Below, one piece after another: positions 19,637 to 28,693 of a stretch of DNA of 64,000 bases. Position 1 is the first letter of the stretch; every line of letters begins with the position of its first letter. The notes under the pieces were generated by a model. The model did not search any database. It saw only the letters and a list, made by a program, of their open reading frames with translations, and was not told the DNA's origin. The position numbers were made by a program, and so were the translations under genes. The stretch lies in assembly GCA_945883335.1 (NCBI GenBank), contig CAMCXI010000001.1, forward strand, positions 186,001 through 250,000, written 5' to 3'. Origin of the DNA: Candidatus Methylopumilus universalis (lineage in GTDB: Bacteria; Pseudomonadota; Gammaproteobacteria; Burkholderiales; Methylophilaceae).

Positions 19637-20920
19637 ATGTTTAAAAATAAATTTTATTTGATACTATTTTTACTTTTGCCAATCATCGCGAAGGCGGAGC
19701 TGACCGTCGAAGTTGTGGGCGGAGCTGCCCAACAAATTCCAATTGCGATTGTGCCTTTTTCTGCTCAAGCTGCGCCGACGCAAGTCGCTCAGGATAATAT
19801 CAGCCCGGTGATTGGCGCAGATCTCCGCTTAAGCGGCTTGTTTCGCGTGCTTGAAACGCGCGGTGTTGCTAGTCAACCGCACACCTTGTCGGAAGTAAAG
19901 TACAGTGATTGGACCAGTATTCAAGCGCAAGCCTTAACCATTGGCACGGTGGAAAGCTTGCCCGGCAATCGTTTAAAAGTGTCGTTCCGGCTGCTTGATG
20001 TACTCAAACAAAATCAATTGTTAGCGATGGAATTTAATATTACGCCCGCGCAGCAACGTGCAACAGCGCACAGAATTGCCGACATGATTTATGAGAAGCT
20101 GACGGGTGAGAAAGGGGTGTTTGCAACCCGTATTACCTATGTAAATAAAGAAAATGGCCGTTACTCATTGCAGGTGGCGGATGCTGACGGTTTTAATCCA
20201 CAAACGGTTGTTTCTTCCAAAGAGCCCCTTATTTCCCCATCGTGGTCACCAGATGGGACTAAGCTCGCTTACGTTTCTTTTGAAAAGAAAAAGCCTGTGA
20301 TTTTTGTGCAGTCCTTGGTTTCTGGACAACGGATTGTCCTGGCTAATTTTAAAGGCAACAATAGTGCACCATCATGGTCACCCGACGGAACAAAGCTAGC
20401 AATCGTGCTGACTTACAGTGCTAACTCACAAATTTATGTGATCAATGCAGACGGCACTGGATTGCAACAAGTTTCATTTAGCAACGGTATTGATACCGAG
20501 CCTGAGTGGTCTCCAGATGGGGCATTTATTTACTTCACTTCGAACCGTGGAGGTGGCCCACAAATTTATCGTATGCCGGCAGCCGGTGGCGATGCAAAAC
20601 GTGTGACGTTTGAAGGTTCTTATAATGTGAGTCCGCACCTGTCAACCGATGGTAAGTTACTGACGTTTATTAAGCAGACACCAGCAGGATTTAAGGTGGC
20701 AGTGCAAGACTTGGCCACAGGTCAAGTCCAGACACTGAGTGATACTACTCAAGATGAATCGCCGAGCTTTGCACCAAACGGGAGAATGATTCTTTATGCA
20801 ACCAGCATCGGCGGCAAAGGTTCTCTTGCGGCAGTATCAGTCGACGGCCGAGTTAAGCAACGATTAAAAGATACTGGCGGTGATGTGCGTGAGCCCTCCT
20901 GGGGTAGCTCACAGAATTAA
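19637..20920 (+). CDS. tolB: Tol-Pal system beta-propeller protein TolB
   Basis: This 427-residue periplasmic protein has a signal peptide (cleavage near IIAKA-EL), an N-terminal domain and a six-bladed propeller. The WD40-like blades repeat P-x-W-S-P-D-G-x-x-L/I: SPSWSPDGTKLAYVS, APSWSPDGTKLAI, EPEWSPDGAFIYFTS. It binds Pal and TolA N- and C-termini. Position between tolA and pal is canonical. Confidence 0.96.
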   Translation: MFKNKFYLILFLLLPIIAKAELTVEVVGGAAQQIPIAIVPFSAQAAPTQVAQDNISPVIGADLRLSGLFRVLETRGVASQPHTLSEVKYSDWTSIQAQALTIGTVESLPGNRLKVSFRLLDVLKQNQLLAMEFNITPAQQRATAHRIADMIYEKLTGEKGVFATRITYVNKENGRYSLQVADADGFNPQTVVSSKEPLISPSWSPDGTKLAYVSFEKKKPVIFVQSLVSGQRIVLANFKGNNSAPSWSPDGTKLAIVLTYSANSQIYVINADGTGLQQVSFSNGIDTEPEWSPDGAFIYFTSNRGGGPQIYRMPAAGGDAKRVTFEGSYNVSPHLSTDGKLLTFIKQTPAGFKVAVQDLATGQVQTLSDTTQDESPSFAPNGRMILYATSIGGKGSLAAVSVDGRVKQRLKDTGGDVREPSWGSSQN

Positions 20921-20980
20921 CTGTCTAAATACATTTGTTGGACATTGAAAAGATTTTTTGTAGTTTTATTTAGGAGAAAG

Positions 20981-21535
20981 ATGATGAAGAAAAGTATATT
21001 AATGAGCGTGTTATTGGCAGCAACTTTAGCTGCTTGTTCTAACAATGCAGTGAAAGAAAAGCCAGCCGCCCCAGTGGTAGACAGTAGCAAGTCTAGTCAA
21101 ACGAGCCAGCCAAGTGCTCCAGCTAAAGAAGAAAGTGCTTCTACAGCATCGGCAGTTCAAACTGAAATGTCTGTTAATCCTTTAAAAGATCCAAACAACA
21201 TTCTTTCTAAACGCAGTGTTTATTTTGATTTCGATAAAGATGAAGTCAAAGCTGAGTTCCGTCCTCTTGTGGAAGCGCATGCGAAGTATTTGGTTGCTAA
21301 TCCAAACGCCAAAGTGATTTTCCAAGGCAATGCGGATGCACGTGGTTCACGTGAATACAACTTGTCATTGGGTCAACGTCGTTCAGTAGCTGTTAAAAAA
21401 GCTGTGAATGTGTTGGGTGCACAAGATAAGCAAATCGAAACTGTGAGCTATGGCGAAGAAAAAGCGAAAGAGTGCAAAGACGAAACTTGTTACCAACAAG
21501 ACCGTCGTGTTGATATCGTTTACGAAAACGAATAA
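20981..21535 (+). CDS. pal: Peptidoglycan-associated lipoprotein Pal
   Basis: An outer-membrane lipoprotein of about 184 residues. A GGAG ribosome site precedes ATG 20981; an in-frame ATG at 20945 would add a charged stretch that spoils the signal peptide. The lipobox is TLAAC. The OmpA-like domain shows VYFDFDKDEV, the peptidoglycan-binding GNADARGSREYNLSLGQRR and VSYGEEK. It anchors the outer membrane to the wall. Confidence 0.95.
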   Translation: MMKKSILMSVLLAATLAACSNNAVKEKPAAPVVDSSKSSQTSQPSAPAKEESASTASAVQTEMSVNPLKDPNNILSKRSVYFDFDKDEVKAEFRPLVEAHAKYLVANPNAKVIFQGNADARGSREYNLSLGQRRSVAVKKAVNVLGAQDKQIETVSYGEEKAKECKDETCYQQDRRVDIVYENE

Positions 21536-21540
21536 TCAAT

Positions 21541-22395
21541 ATGCGTAAACTGATTCTGATTGGCCTTTATTTATTGAGTGTGTCGCCATTCGCGCATGCA
21601 GCTTTGTTTGATGACAAAGAAGCACGGCAGCAGATTGTCGATTTACAACAAAAAACAGAGGCCCAGAATCAGGCTACGCAAACAGCACTGGAAGCATTAA
21701 AAAAATCTCAGCAGGCCTTGGAGCAACGTATTCTTTCAATTGAGAATGTCATCAAAAGCCAAGGTCTGATGGATTTATTGAGTCAAATCGATCGACTGAA
21801 TGATGAATTAAATAAAGTGAAAGGCGAGCTTGAGCTTGCACAGCATAATATTGAGGTGGCCCAGCAACGCCAAAAAGAATTATATGCAGACACCGATGGT
21901 CGTTTGCGTAAATTAGAGAATACTAATGCCCCTGCGGTGAATGCAGCGCCAGAAAATAAAGAGCAACCAGCACAAGTGAGTAGTGCAATTACAACGCCAG
22001 CGGAAGTTAGCGCTGAATCAAAGGCTTTTGAAAGCGCGCTAGGTTTACTTCAAGCAGGCAAATATAAAGAAGCGTTTGATGCATTTGATAAGTTTCTACA
22101 AGGCTATTCGAATAGCAAGCAAGTGCCAAGTGCTCAATATGGCCTAGGTTACGCGCAGTTTTCTTTGAAGAATTACAAAGCCGCCATTGCAACTCAGCAA
22201 AAGTTAATCACGCAGTTTCCGGATAGTCCAAAAGTGCCAGATGCAAAGTTTAATATCGCAAACTGCCAGATTCAACTGTCTGATATTGAGGGCGCTAAAA
22301 AGACCTTGCGCGAGTTAATTACTCAGCATTCAACAAGTGAGTTAGTTCCAAGTGCGAAGCGTCGCCTAGCTGTATTGGAATCGATTAAGAAATAA
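21541..22395 (+). CDS. cpoB: Cell division coordinator CpoB (YbgF)
   Basis: This 284-residue periplasmic protein has a signal peptide ending in FAHA, a coiled coil (residues about 25-125) rich in Gln/Glu/Lys heptads, and C-terminal TPR repeats. Those include SALGLLQAGKYKEAFDAF, AQYGLGYAQFSLKNYKAAI and AKFNIANCQIQLSDIEGAK. CpoB coordinates outer-membrane constriction with septal wall synthesis through TolA and PBP1B. It closes the tol-pal cluster. Confidence 0.93.
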   Translation: MRKLILIGLYLLSVSPFAHAALFDDKEARQQIVDLQQKTEAQNQATQTALEALKKSQQALEQRILSIENVIKSQGLMDLLSQIDRLNDELNKVKGELELAQHNIEVAQQRQKELYADTDGRLRKLENTNAPAVNAAPENKEQPAQVSSAITTPAEVSAESKAFESALGLLQAGKYKEAFDAFDKFLQGYSNSKQVPSAQYGLGYAQFSLKNYKAAIATQQKLITQFPDSPKVPDAKFNIANCQIQLSDIEGAKKTLRELITQHSTSELVPSAKRRLAVLESIKK

Positions 22396-22428
22396 GCCTT
22401 AAGCTACGCAAGAAGCTTCTGAAAAAAT

Positions 22429-23067
22429 ATGTCCTTACGCATTTATGAAATTTTCCATTCATTACAAGGCGAGTCATCACGTGTTGGCTTGCCTACGGTC
22501 TTTGTTCGCCTAACGGGTTGTCCCTTACGCTGCGGCTATTGCGATACTGAATATGCTTTTCATGGTGGCGCTACCCAAAGTTTTGAAGAGATTTTAGCGA
22601 CAGTGGCTAGCTATCAAGCCCAATATGTGTGTGTGACTGGTGGGGAGCCCTTGGCACAAAAGGGCTGTCATCAGCTATTAAAAATGCTTTGTGATGCAGG
22701 TTATCAGGTGTCAATTGAAACTAGCGGGGCGATGGATATAAGCCAAGTAGATCAGCGTGTTTCTGTGATTATGGATATTAAAACACCAGGCTCTGGCGAA
22801 GAAAGCAAGAATCTTTGGAGCAATATTGCCGCTTTGTCTACAAAAGACGAAGTGAAGTTTGTGCTGGTGGATAGAGCTGATTACGATTGGGCGAAGCAAA
22901 CATTGGGTCAGTATGATTTGCCTTCGAAATGCTCAGTGTTATTTTCACCAGTATATAAAACACTTCTGCCAGATCAATTAGCAGCTTGGGTGTTGCAAGA
23001 TCATTTGCAGGTTCGTATGCAAGTCCAGTTACATAAAGTGATTTGGGGCGAAAAGGCTGGTGTGTAG
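22429..23067 (+). CDS. queE: 7-carboxy-7-deazaguanine synthase
   Basis: QueE is a radical SAM enzyme of queuosine synthesis. In this 212-residue protein the cluster motif is CPLRCGYC (C-x3-C-x2-C) after FVRLTG, preceded by EIFHSLQGES and followed by VTGGEPLAQKGC. It is 3 bp from queC and probably co-transcribed with the tol-pal genes, an order often seen in proteobacteria. Confidence 0.95.
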   Translation: MSLRIYEIFHSLQGESSRVGLPTVFVRLTGCPLRCGYCDTEYAFHGGATQSFEEILATVASYQAQYVCVTGGEPLAQKGCHQLLKMLCDAGYQVSIETSGAMDISQVDQRVSVIMDIKTPGSGEESKNLWSNIAALSTKDEVKFVLVDRADYDWAKQTLGQYDLPSKCSVLFSPVYKTLLPDQLAAWVLQDHLQVRMQVQLHKVIWGEKAGV

Positions 23068-23070
23068 GCG

Positions 23071-23811
23071 ATGAAAAAAGCAGTTGTTTTACTTTCAGGT
23101 GGCTTGGATTCTGCAACGGTGCTTGCCATTGCCAAAGGCCAAGGTTATGAATGTTATTGCTTGAGCTTGGATTATCATCAGCGACATGTGGCTGAGTTGC
23201 AAGCGGCTGAACGTGTTGCGAGTAAATTGGGTGCTAAAGCTCATAAAACGGTGCAATTAGACCTTTCCATGTTTGGCGGCTCTGCGCTCACGGACAACAA
23301 TATTGATGTCCCAGAATCACCAAGTGATGGCATCCCTGTGACATATGTTCCTGCACGCAATACCATTATGTTGTCTTTAGCACTGGCTTGGGCTGAGACT
23401 TTAGCCGCGCAAGATATTTTTATTGGGGTGAATGCACTGGATTATTCTGGCTATCCTGATTGTCGCCAAGAATATGTGGCTGCGTTTCAGCGTATGGCCA
23501 ATTTAGCGACTAAAAGTGCAGTGGAAGGCAAAACTATTACCGTGCATGCGCCACTCATTGACATGACTAAAGCGCAAATTATTCAATGTGGCCATTCTTT
23601 GGGTTTTGATTACGGCATCACGGTTTCATGCTATCAGGCTGATGCTGACGGCCTTGCATGTGGTTTATGTGACTCGTGTCGATTCCGTAAAGAAGGATTT
23701 ATTGCGGCCGGACTGCTTGATCCAACGCACTATCAATCAACTGCCAACCGAAGACAATCAGATAAATTTGCAAAAACCGCATATTTACCTTGCCAAAGCA
23801 TTCGAAAATAA
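23071..23811 (+). CDS. queC: 7-cyano-7-deazaguanine synthase
   Basis: QueC converts carboxydeazaguanine to preQ0 with ATP and ammonia. The 246-residue protein has the PP-loop [12 protein letters not shown] at the start and a C-terminal zinc site [20 protein letters not shown] with four cysteines. The rpsP promoter lies inside its last codons and just after the stop. Confidence 0.96.
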   Translation: MKKAVVLLSGGLDSATVLAIAKGQGYECYCLSLDYHQRHVAELQAAERVASKLGAKAHKTVQLDLSMFGGSALTDNNIDVPESPSDGIPVTYVPARNTIMLSLALAWAETLAAQDIFIGVNALDYSGYPDCRQEYVAAFQRMANLATKSAVEGKTITVHAPLIDMTKAQIIQCGHSLGFDYGITVSCYQADADGLACGLCDSCRFRKEGFIAAGLLDPTHYQSTANRRQSDKFAKTAYLPCQSIRK

Positions 23812-23819
23812 CGTAAAAT
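23790..23819 (+). promoter_or_regulatory. Sigma-70 promoter of the rpsP operon
   Basis: TTGCCA (23790-23795) and TAAAAT (23814-23819) are 18 bp apart and overlap the queC stop. A 40-base leader then leads to the rpsP start. Confidence 0.65.
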
Positions 23820-23858
23820 CCGCCCCTTTCTGTAAAAACGATTAGAGAACAAAATATT

Positions 23859-24383
23859 ATGGTAATCATTCGACTAGCCCGCGGTGGCGCGAAGAAGACC
23901 CCTTTCTACAGCGTAGTAGTTGCAGATTCACGTAATCGTCGCGACGGCCGCTTTATTGAGCGTGTTGGCTTCTACAACCCATCAGCTAAAGAAGGCCAAG
24001 AAGGTCTTCGCTTAGATACAGCACGTATAAGTCATTGGCAAAGCAATGGCGCGCAATTATCTGATTGCGTAACTCGCTTGGTTAAAGACAATGCTAAAGG
24101 TCCAGAATTCATGGCCGCTAAGAAAGCAAAAGACGCTGCTAAAGTGGCAAATGCTAAAGCTGCAGCTGAAGCTAAATTAGTTGCTGCTGCAAAAGAAGCT
24201 GCCGCTGCTAAGAAAGCTGAAGAAGAGGCTGCTGCAAAAGAAGCCGCTGAAGCTGCTGCTGCCGCACCTGCTGTAGAAGAAGTTGCTGCTGAAGAGCCGG
24301 CTGTAGAAGAAGTTGCTGCTGAAGAGCCGGCTGTAGAAGCTGTCGCTGAAGAAGCTGCTCCTGAGGCAACTGACGCTGAATAA
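23859..24383 (+). CDS. rpsP: 30S ribosomal protein S16 with a long Ala/Glu-rich tail
   Basis: The first ~80 residues are normal S16: [32 protein letters not shown]. The protein then continues to 174 residues, about twice the usual length. The extension first runs as Lys/Ala-rich sequence (about 85-130) and then turns acidic with [10 protein letters not shown] units. Two exact 30-bp DNA repeats (24271-24300 and 24301-24330) encode two of these units. The tail likely forms helix or disorder on the ribosome surface. The gene leads rpsP-rimM-trmD-rplS. Confidence 0.95.
   Translation: MVIIRLARGGAKKTPFYSVVVADSRNRRDGRFIERVGFYNPSAKEGQEGLRLDTARISHWQSNGAQLSDCVTRLVKDNAKGPEFMAAKKAKDAAKVANAKAAAEAKLVAAAKEAAAAKKAEEEAAAKEAAEAAAAAPAVEEVAAEEPAVEEVAAEEPAVEAVAEEAAPEATDAE
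24271..24330 (+). repeat. Two exact 30-bp tandem repeats inside rpsP
   Basis: The unit starting CTGTAGAAGAAGTTGCTG is repeated perfectly at 24271-24300 and 24301-24330. A third copy begins at 24331 and breaks off after nine bases. It is in frame and adds ten residues per copy. Confidence 0.95.
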
Positions 24384-24386
24384 TTC

Positions 24387-24410
24387 TTAAGGCTACGCGT
24401 GTAGCCTTAA
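24387..24410 (+). promoter_or_regulatory. Perfect stem-loop between rpsP and rimM
   Basis: TTAAGGCTAC and GTAGCCTTAA form a 10-bp stem with a GCGT loop. No T-run follows, so it is unlikely to be a simple terminator; it may be a processing or stability element separating rpsP from the less-expressed rimM-trmD part. Confidence 0.6.
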
Positions 24411-24434
24411 TGAAGCGTCGTTGTAAAACAATCA

Positions 24435-24977
24435 GTGAGTAACATGGTAGTCATGGGGCGCATCGTCGCCCCTTATGGCATTTTTGGATGGCTTAAAGTG
24501 CAAACCAGCACCGAGTCAATAGATAGCCTGCTTGACTACCCTGATTGGTGGCTTGGACGGGATGATAATTCTACTCAGCCAGGCATTAAAAATTCACCTT
24601 GGCAAAAATATGCGGTTGAAACAGCAAAAGTACATAACGATACTTTGCTGGTGAAACTCAAAGGGGTGAGCAATCGGGATACTGCTTTAGCGTTAAAAAG
24701 CAAACATGTGGCTGTGCCGCGTGAAGAGTTTCCAGAAGCGGATGAAGGCGAATACTACTGGTCAGATTTAATTGGATTAAATGTGACTAATCAACAAGAC
24801 ATTGTGCTTGGGTTGATCAGTGATGTGTTTGAAACGGGTGCGAATGACGTGATTGTCGTCAAAGACCCCAAAGATGGCAAAGAGCGCTTACTCCCCTTTG
24901 TTGATCAAACGATTGTAGAAGTGAGCATTGCAGAAAAAACCATGTTGGTCGATTGGCCAATTGAGTGGGATGAGTAA
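24435..24977 (+). CDS. rimM: Ribosome maturation factor RimM
   Basis: This 180-residue protein starts with GTG. It shows MVVMGRIVAPYGIFGWLKV at the N-terminus (RimM domain) and a PRC-barrel C-terminal part with YYWSDLIGLNV and LLPFVDQTIVEV. It assists 30S assembly and binds S19. Its stop abuts the trmD GTG with no gap, so translation is probably coupled. Confidence 0.94.
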   Translation: MSNMVVMGRIVAPYGIFGWLKVQTSTESIDSLLDYPDWWLGRDDNSTQPGIKNSPWQKYAVETAKVHNDTLLVKLKGVSNRDTALALKSKHVAVPREEFPEADEGEYYWSDLIGLNVTNQQDIVLGLISDVFETGANDVIVVKDPKDGKERLLPFVDQTIVEVSIAEKTMLVDWPIEWDE

Positions 24978-25772
24978 GTGATTCAATTTGATGTTGTTAC
25001 GCTTTTCCCTCCGATGTTTGATGCGATTAGTCAGCATGGCATCACTGCAAGAGCGCTAGAGAATAAGTTATACAGTTTGTGTTTGTGGAATCCTCGGGAT
25101 TACACAACGGATAATCACCGTACGGTGGATGATAGACCCTACGGCGGCGGGCCTGGCATGGTGATGCTGGCGGAGCCTTTAGAACAGGCAATAGAAGCGG
25201 CTAAAGCTAGACAAATAGCCGCAGGCGTAGCAAAGCCTAAAGTGATTCATATGTCACCGAGCGGCAAGCCACTCACGCATGAGATTGTGATGGACTTGGT
25301 TGCAGAAATAGACTTTGCTGACCAAGGATTAGTGGTGTTAGCGAGTCGATATGAAGGCGTAGATCAGCGATTGTTAGATCGTATAGTCGACGCAGAATAC
25401 TCGATTGGTGATTATGTGTTGTCTGGCGGCGAGTTGCCAGCGATGGTGTTAATGGATGCGATTGTGAGGCAGTTGCCAGGCGCATTAGGCGATGCTGATT
25501 CTGCGATAGAAGATTCATTCGTAGATGGCTTACTAGATTGTCCGCATTACACTAGGCCTGAAGAATATTCGGGTGCGAAAGTGCCTGATGTGTTGACCTC
25601 AGGTAACCATGCAAAAATTAAACAGTGGCGCTTGAAAATGTCATTGAAAAGAACTCGGGATCAACGTCCCGATTTATTGGCCGTCAGGTCGTTGTCAAAA
25701 GAGGAATCTCGGCTGCTAGCAGAGCTTGATGTTGAGCTTAATGAAAAGCAGGAACAAGATTCGCATAACTAG
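24978..25772 (+). CDS. trmD: tRNA (guanine-37-N1)-methyltransferase
   Basis: This 264-residue SPOUT enzyme methylates G37 next to the anticodon. The trefoil-knot SAM site is visible in [16 protein letters not shown] and [31 protein letters not shown] and [20 protein letters not shown] are also conserved. The start is GTG directly after the rimM stop. Confidence 0.96.
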   Translation: MIQFDVVTLFPPMFDAISQHGITARALENKLYSLCLWNPRDYTTDNHRTVDDRPYGGGPGMVMLAEPLEQAIEAAKARQIAAGVAKPKVIHMSPSGKPLTHEIVMDLVAEIDFADQGLVVLASRYEGVDQRLLDRIVDAEYSIGDYVLSGGELPAMVLMDAIVRQLPGALGDADSAIEDSFVDGLLDCPHYTRPEEYSGAKVPDVLTSGNHAKIKQWRLKMSLKRTRDQRPDLLAVRSLSKEESRLLAELDVELNEKQEQDSHN

Positions 25773-25785
25773 AAGGAGCACGAAA

Positions 25786-26181
25786 GTGGCAAATATTATT
25801 GAAATGTTAGAAAAGGAAGAAATTGCGCGTTTAGGCAAAACGATTCCTAATTTTGCACCAGGCGACACAGTTGTTGTTGGTGTAAACGTTGTTGAAGGTA
25901 CACGTAAACGTGTTCAGGCTTACGAAGGTGTTGTGATTGCTATCCGCAACCGTGGCCTTAATTCTTCATTCATCGTACGTAAAATCTCATCAGGTGAAGG
26001 CGTGGAACGTACATTCCAGACTTACTCACCATTGATTGCAAGCATCGAAATTAAACGCCGGGGTGATGTTCGCCGTAGCAAGCTTTACTACTTGCGTGAG
26101 CGTTCAGGTAAATCTGCGCGTATTAAAGAGAAATTACAAGCACGTGACCGTGAGGTGATGGCGCCGGAAGCAGCACAATAA
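25786..26181 (+). CDS. rplS: 50S ribosomal protein L19
   Basis: This 131-residue protein shows [20 protein letters not shown] and [18 protein letters not shown], then [19 protein letters not shown] 25786 is chosen because it follows a strong AGAAGGAG site and gives the normal L19 start; an in-frame ATG at 25726 lies within trmD and would add 20 unrelated residues. Last gene of its operon. Confidence 0.96.
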   Translation: MANIIEMLEKEEIARLGKTIPNFAPGDTVVVGVNVVEGTRKRVQAYEGVVIAIRNRGLNSSFIVRKISSGEGVERTFQTYSPLIASIEIKRRGDVRRSKLYYLRERSGKSARIKEKLQARDREVMAPEAAQ

Positions 26182-26212
26182 GCTAAGATTTAATATTCTA
26201 TGCTTTGAAATT

Positions 26213-26245
26213 AAAAGCCTCAGACGAAAGTCTGGGGCTTTTTTA
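26213..26245 (+). terminator. Rho-independent terminator of the rpsP operon
   Basis: AAAAGCCTCAGAC pairs with GTCTGGGGCTTTT around a GAAA tetraloop, followed by T-run. Confidence 0.92.
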
Positions 26246-26283
26246 TTAGCGTTAGTTTTATAAATTAGGCTAATATAAACCAC

Positions 26284-26760
26284 ATGCTTAAATTTGGTAT
26301 TCAACATCACGACGTCATGATCAATGCGCCATTCGGAGGGGTGGGCATCAATATTCAAAATGAATGCGTCATTGGTGTCACCTTACTCCCGACCCAAAAA
26401 ACTGTCAGCGATATTGATGGATTATGTGCTCAAAATTTGAAAAAGCAGATTGCTCAATATTTTCAAAATGCAGATGTAAGGATAGAGGTTCCCTTTAAAG
26501 TCGATGGAACCCAATTTCAACAACGTGTTTGGAACGCAATTTCTGCTATTCCTGTCGGTCAAGTGCTGACATATTCAGAGTTGGCTCGCGAGGTTGGTTC
26601 GGGACCTCGCGCTGTTGCTAATGCATGTGGCGCAAATAAACTACCCCTCCTAATCCCTTGTCATCGTGTTGTTGCTAAAAATGGTTTAGGTGGATTTATG
26701 CAAAGCGCCCAAGATGGATTGAAAATAAAAGAATGGTTATTGGCACATGAATCAAAATAA
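26284..26760 (+). CDS. ogt: Methylated-DNA--[protein]-cysteine S-methyltransferase
   Basis: This 158-residue suicide repair protein transfers the alkyl group from O6-alkylguanine to its own cysteine. The active site is LIPCHRVV with Cys about 126. The helix-turn-helix block VGQVLTYSELA and the arginine finger region GSGPRAVANACGAN are typical. No Ada domain is fused. The stop overlaps xerD by 14 bp. Confidence 0.93.
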   Translation: MLKFGIQHHDVMINAPFGGVGINIQNECVIGVTLLPTQKTVSDIDGLCAQNLKKQIAQYFQNADVRIEVPFKVDGTQFQQRVWNAISAIPVGQVLTYSELAREVGSGPRAVANACGANKLPLLIPCHRVVAKNGLGGFMQSAQDGLKIKEWLLAHESK

Positions 26761-27643
26761 CCAATCGATCCTCGATGAGTTTATAGACAGAATATGGTTA
26801 GAAGAAGGGCTTGCGCGTAATACTTTAGATAGCTACCGCCAAGATTTAGCACAGTTTGCCGCTTGGTTAGAAAAGGACGCCGCTAAAGATTTATTGCAGG
26901 TTGAACAGTTTGATATTCAGCGCTATTTGGCAGTTAAGTTTCCAGTAAGCAAGCCGCGCAGTATCAGTCGATTAATTGCGAGCTTACGCCGTCTCTACCG
27001 CTTCGCTTTGCGTGAAAATAAAATCACACAAGACCCGAGTTTACAAATTGAATCCCCAAAGTTACCACGCTCACTGCCGAAAAGTCTCAGTGAACAAGAC
27101 GTTGAGTCTTTATTAGGCGGGCCTAATTTAGATGATCCAATTGGCTTGCGAGACAGGGCAATGCTCGAGCTGTTGTATGCAAGTGGTTTGCGGGTGTCTG
27201 AGCTGGTTGGCGTAAAAGTAACAGAAGTCAGCCTTTCAGAAGGTGTGGTTCGGGTGACGGGCAAGGGGAGTAAAACTCGCTTAGTGCCAATGGGTGAAGT
27301 GGCAGTTGATTGGCTTACACGTTACTTAAAAGAAGCACGTCCAGTGATTTTAGAAAAGCGTCTCAGTGACAGTATGTTTGTAACCCAGCGCGGCGCAGCG
27401 ATGACGCGTCAGGCATTTTGGTATTTGATTAAACGTTATGCTTTAGTGGCGGGCATTCATAAGCCTATGTCGCCTCATGTGTTGCGGCACGCTTTTGCAA
27501 CACATTTATTGAATCACGGGGCGGACCTTCGTGTGGTGCAGATGTTATTAGGGCATTCAGATATTTCAACAACTCAGATTTATACCCATGTGGCAAGAGA
27601 AAGATTGAAGCAGTTGCACACCGCACACCATCCGCGAGGTTAA
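26747..27643 (+). CDS. xerD: Site-specific tyrosine recombinase XerD
   Basis: XerD works with XerC at dif to resolve chromosome dimers. The 298 residues contain the full catalytic set: Arg about 149 (ASGLRVSEL), Lys about 173, His 244 and Arg 247 (HVLRHAFATHLL), His 270 (LLGHSDIS) and Tyr 279 (YTHV). It sits in a housekeeping neighbourhood with no mobile genes, which supports XerD rather than a phage integrase. Its stop overlaps the convergent folB gene by 4 bp. Confidence 0.93.
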   Translation: MNQNNQSILDEFIDRIWLEEGLARNTLDSYRQDLAQFAAWLEKDAAKDLLQVEQFDIQRYLAVKFPVSKPRSISRLIASLRRLYRFALRENKITQDPSLQIESPKLPRSLPKSLSEQDVESLLGGPNLDDPIGLRDRAMLELLYASGLRVSELVGVKVTEVSLSEGVVRVTGKGSKTRLVPMGEVAVDWLTRYLKEARPVILEKRLSDSMFVTQRGAAMTRQAFWYLIKRYALVAGIHKPMSPHVLRHAFATHLLNHGADLRVVQMLLGHSDISTTQIYTHVARERLKQLHTAHHPRG

Positions 27644-28008
27644 TCTGGCTTAGATTCCCGCTCAATCACTACGCCGAGCGATTTCACGCCAGGTAAGATA
27701 CCCGGCTTGGCGACTTTAATTTTGACCCAGGGTGCTTTGAACTCTGTGATGATAAGTTGGCAAAGATGCTCTGCCAAAGCTTCGACTAACTTAAAGCTTT
27801 TCTCATTCAAGGTATCGCGTAAGCTTGACACAACAAGGCCGTAATCAATGGTGTCAGCAATTTCGTCAGTGATGCAACTTTCACTATTCTGCATCGCGAT
27901 TTCAATATCGAGGACAATAGTCTGCGGCACCATGCGCTCCCATTCGGGGACGCCAAGTTTGGTCTGAATTTTGACTTCGCTTAAAAAAATGATGTCCATG
28001 CCTATCAT
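27640..28008 (-). CDS. folB: Dihydroneopterin aldolase
   Basis: This 122-residue folate-pathway enzyme has the opening IIFLSEVKIQTKLGVPEWER, the catalytic region VDYGLV-like TIDYGLVVSSLRD, and the SFKLVEALAEHLCQ block with the conserved glutamate. Start may be at 28008 or at the ATG at 27999. The gene points away from plsY; a short 47-bp gap holds both promoters. Confidence 0.9.
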   Translation of the reverse strand: MIGMDIIFLSEVKIQTKLGVPEWERMVPQTIVLDIEIAMQNSESCITDEIADTIDYGLVVSSLRDTLNEKSFKLVEALAEHLCQLIITEFKAPWVKIKVAKPGILPGVKSLGVVIERESKPD

Positions 28009-28055
28009 GCCTATATGGTTTAGAATAAGTCTTTTGGATTTTAGAGCATCTCACC

Positions 28056-28685
28056 ATGAATGAGTTAGGTTTTATTGACGTTAGTCCAATTGCATTAGTG
28101 CAAATTGTTGCGGCCTATATTCTTGGGTCTATCGCGTTTGGTATTTTAATTAGCAAGCTTTTTGGCTTGCCTGATCCAAGAACTGTCGGCTCCGGCAATC
28201 CTGGTGCAACCAATGTGCTGCGCAGCGGAAAAAAATCGGCAGCGGCATTAACTTTGCTAGGCGACGCTTTTAAAGGTTGGTTTCCAGTATGGTTTGTGAT
28301 GCAGCCGGATGGTGGCTTGATGTGGGTCACCAGTGCCGTAGCGATTGCTGTATTTTTGGGGCATTTGTACCCTGTGTTTTATAAGTTCAAGGGTGGCAAA
28401 GGCGTGGCTACGGCTTTGGGGATTTTGCTGGCGATTTCACCCTGGCTCGCGCTTCTGACGATGCTCACTTGGGTATTAGTATTTGCGGCAACTAAATATT
28501 CATCATTGGCTGCCATTATTGCTTCAATTTTATTGCCGGTTTATGCTGCCTCATTAAATTGGTTTGAGGCTTATCGTGATTACGAGATCGTCTTTGTGTT
28601 CTTGGCGGTGATGCTGGTTTGGCGTCACAGAACCAATATCCAGAAACTGCTCAACGGCACAGAGTCAGGTTTTGGGAAGAAATAA
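28056..28685 (+). CDS. plsY: Glycerol-3-phosphate acyltransferase PlsY
   Basis: PlsY transfers an acyl group from acyl-phosphate to glycerol-3-phosphate, the first membrane lipid step. The 209-residue protein has about five to seven helices and the three family loops: GSGNPGATNVLRSGKK, GHLYPVFYKFKGGKGVATALG, and the C-terminal VWRHRTNIQKLLNGTE. It lies between folB and tsaD, a common betaproteobacterial neighbourhood. Confidence 0.95.
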   Translation: MNELGFIDVSPIALVQIVAAYILGSIAFGILISKLFGLPDPRTVGSGNPGATNVLRSGKKSAAALTLLGDAFKGWFPVWFVMQPDGGLMWVTSAVAIAVFLGHLYPVFYKFKGGKGVATALGILLAISPWLALLTMLTWVLVFAATKYSSLAAIIASILLPVYAASLNWFEAYRDYEIVFVFLAVMLVWRHRTNIQKLLNGTESGFGKK

Positions 28686-28693
28686 TATTTAAG

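Noticed and set aside
24271-24340. CRISPR-like repeats
   Set aside because: The repeats are directly adjacent without spacers and are in frame within rpsP.
26747-27643. Phage or integron integrase
   Set aside because: Full-length XerD pattern in a housekeeping context, with no att repeats or phage genes around.
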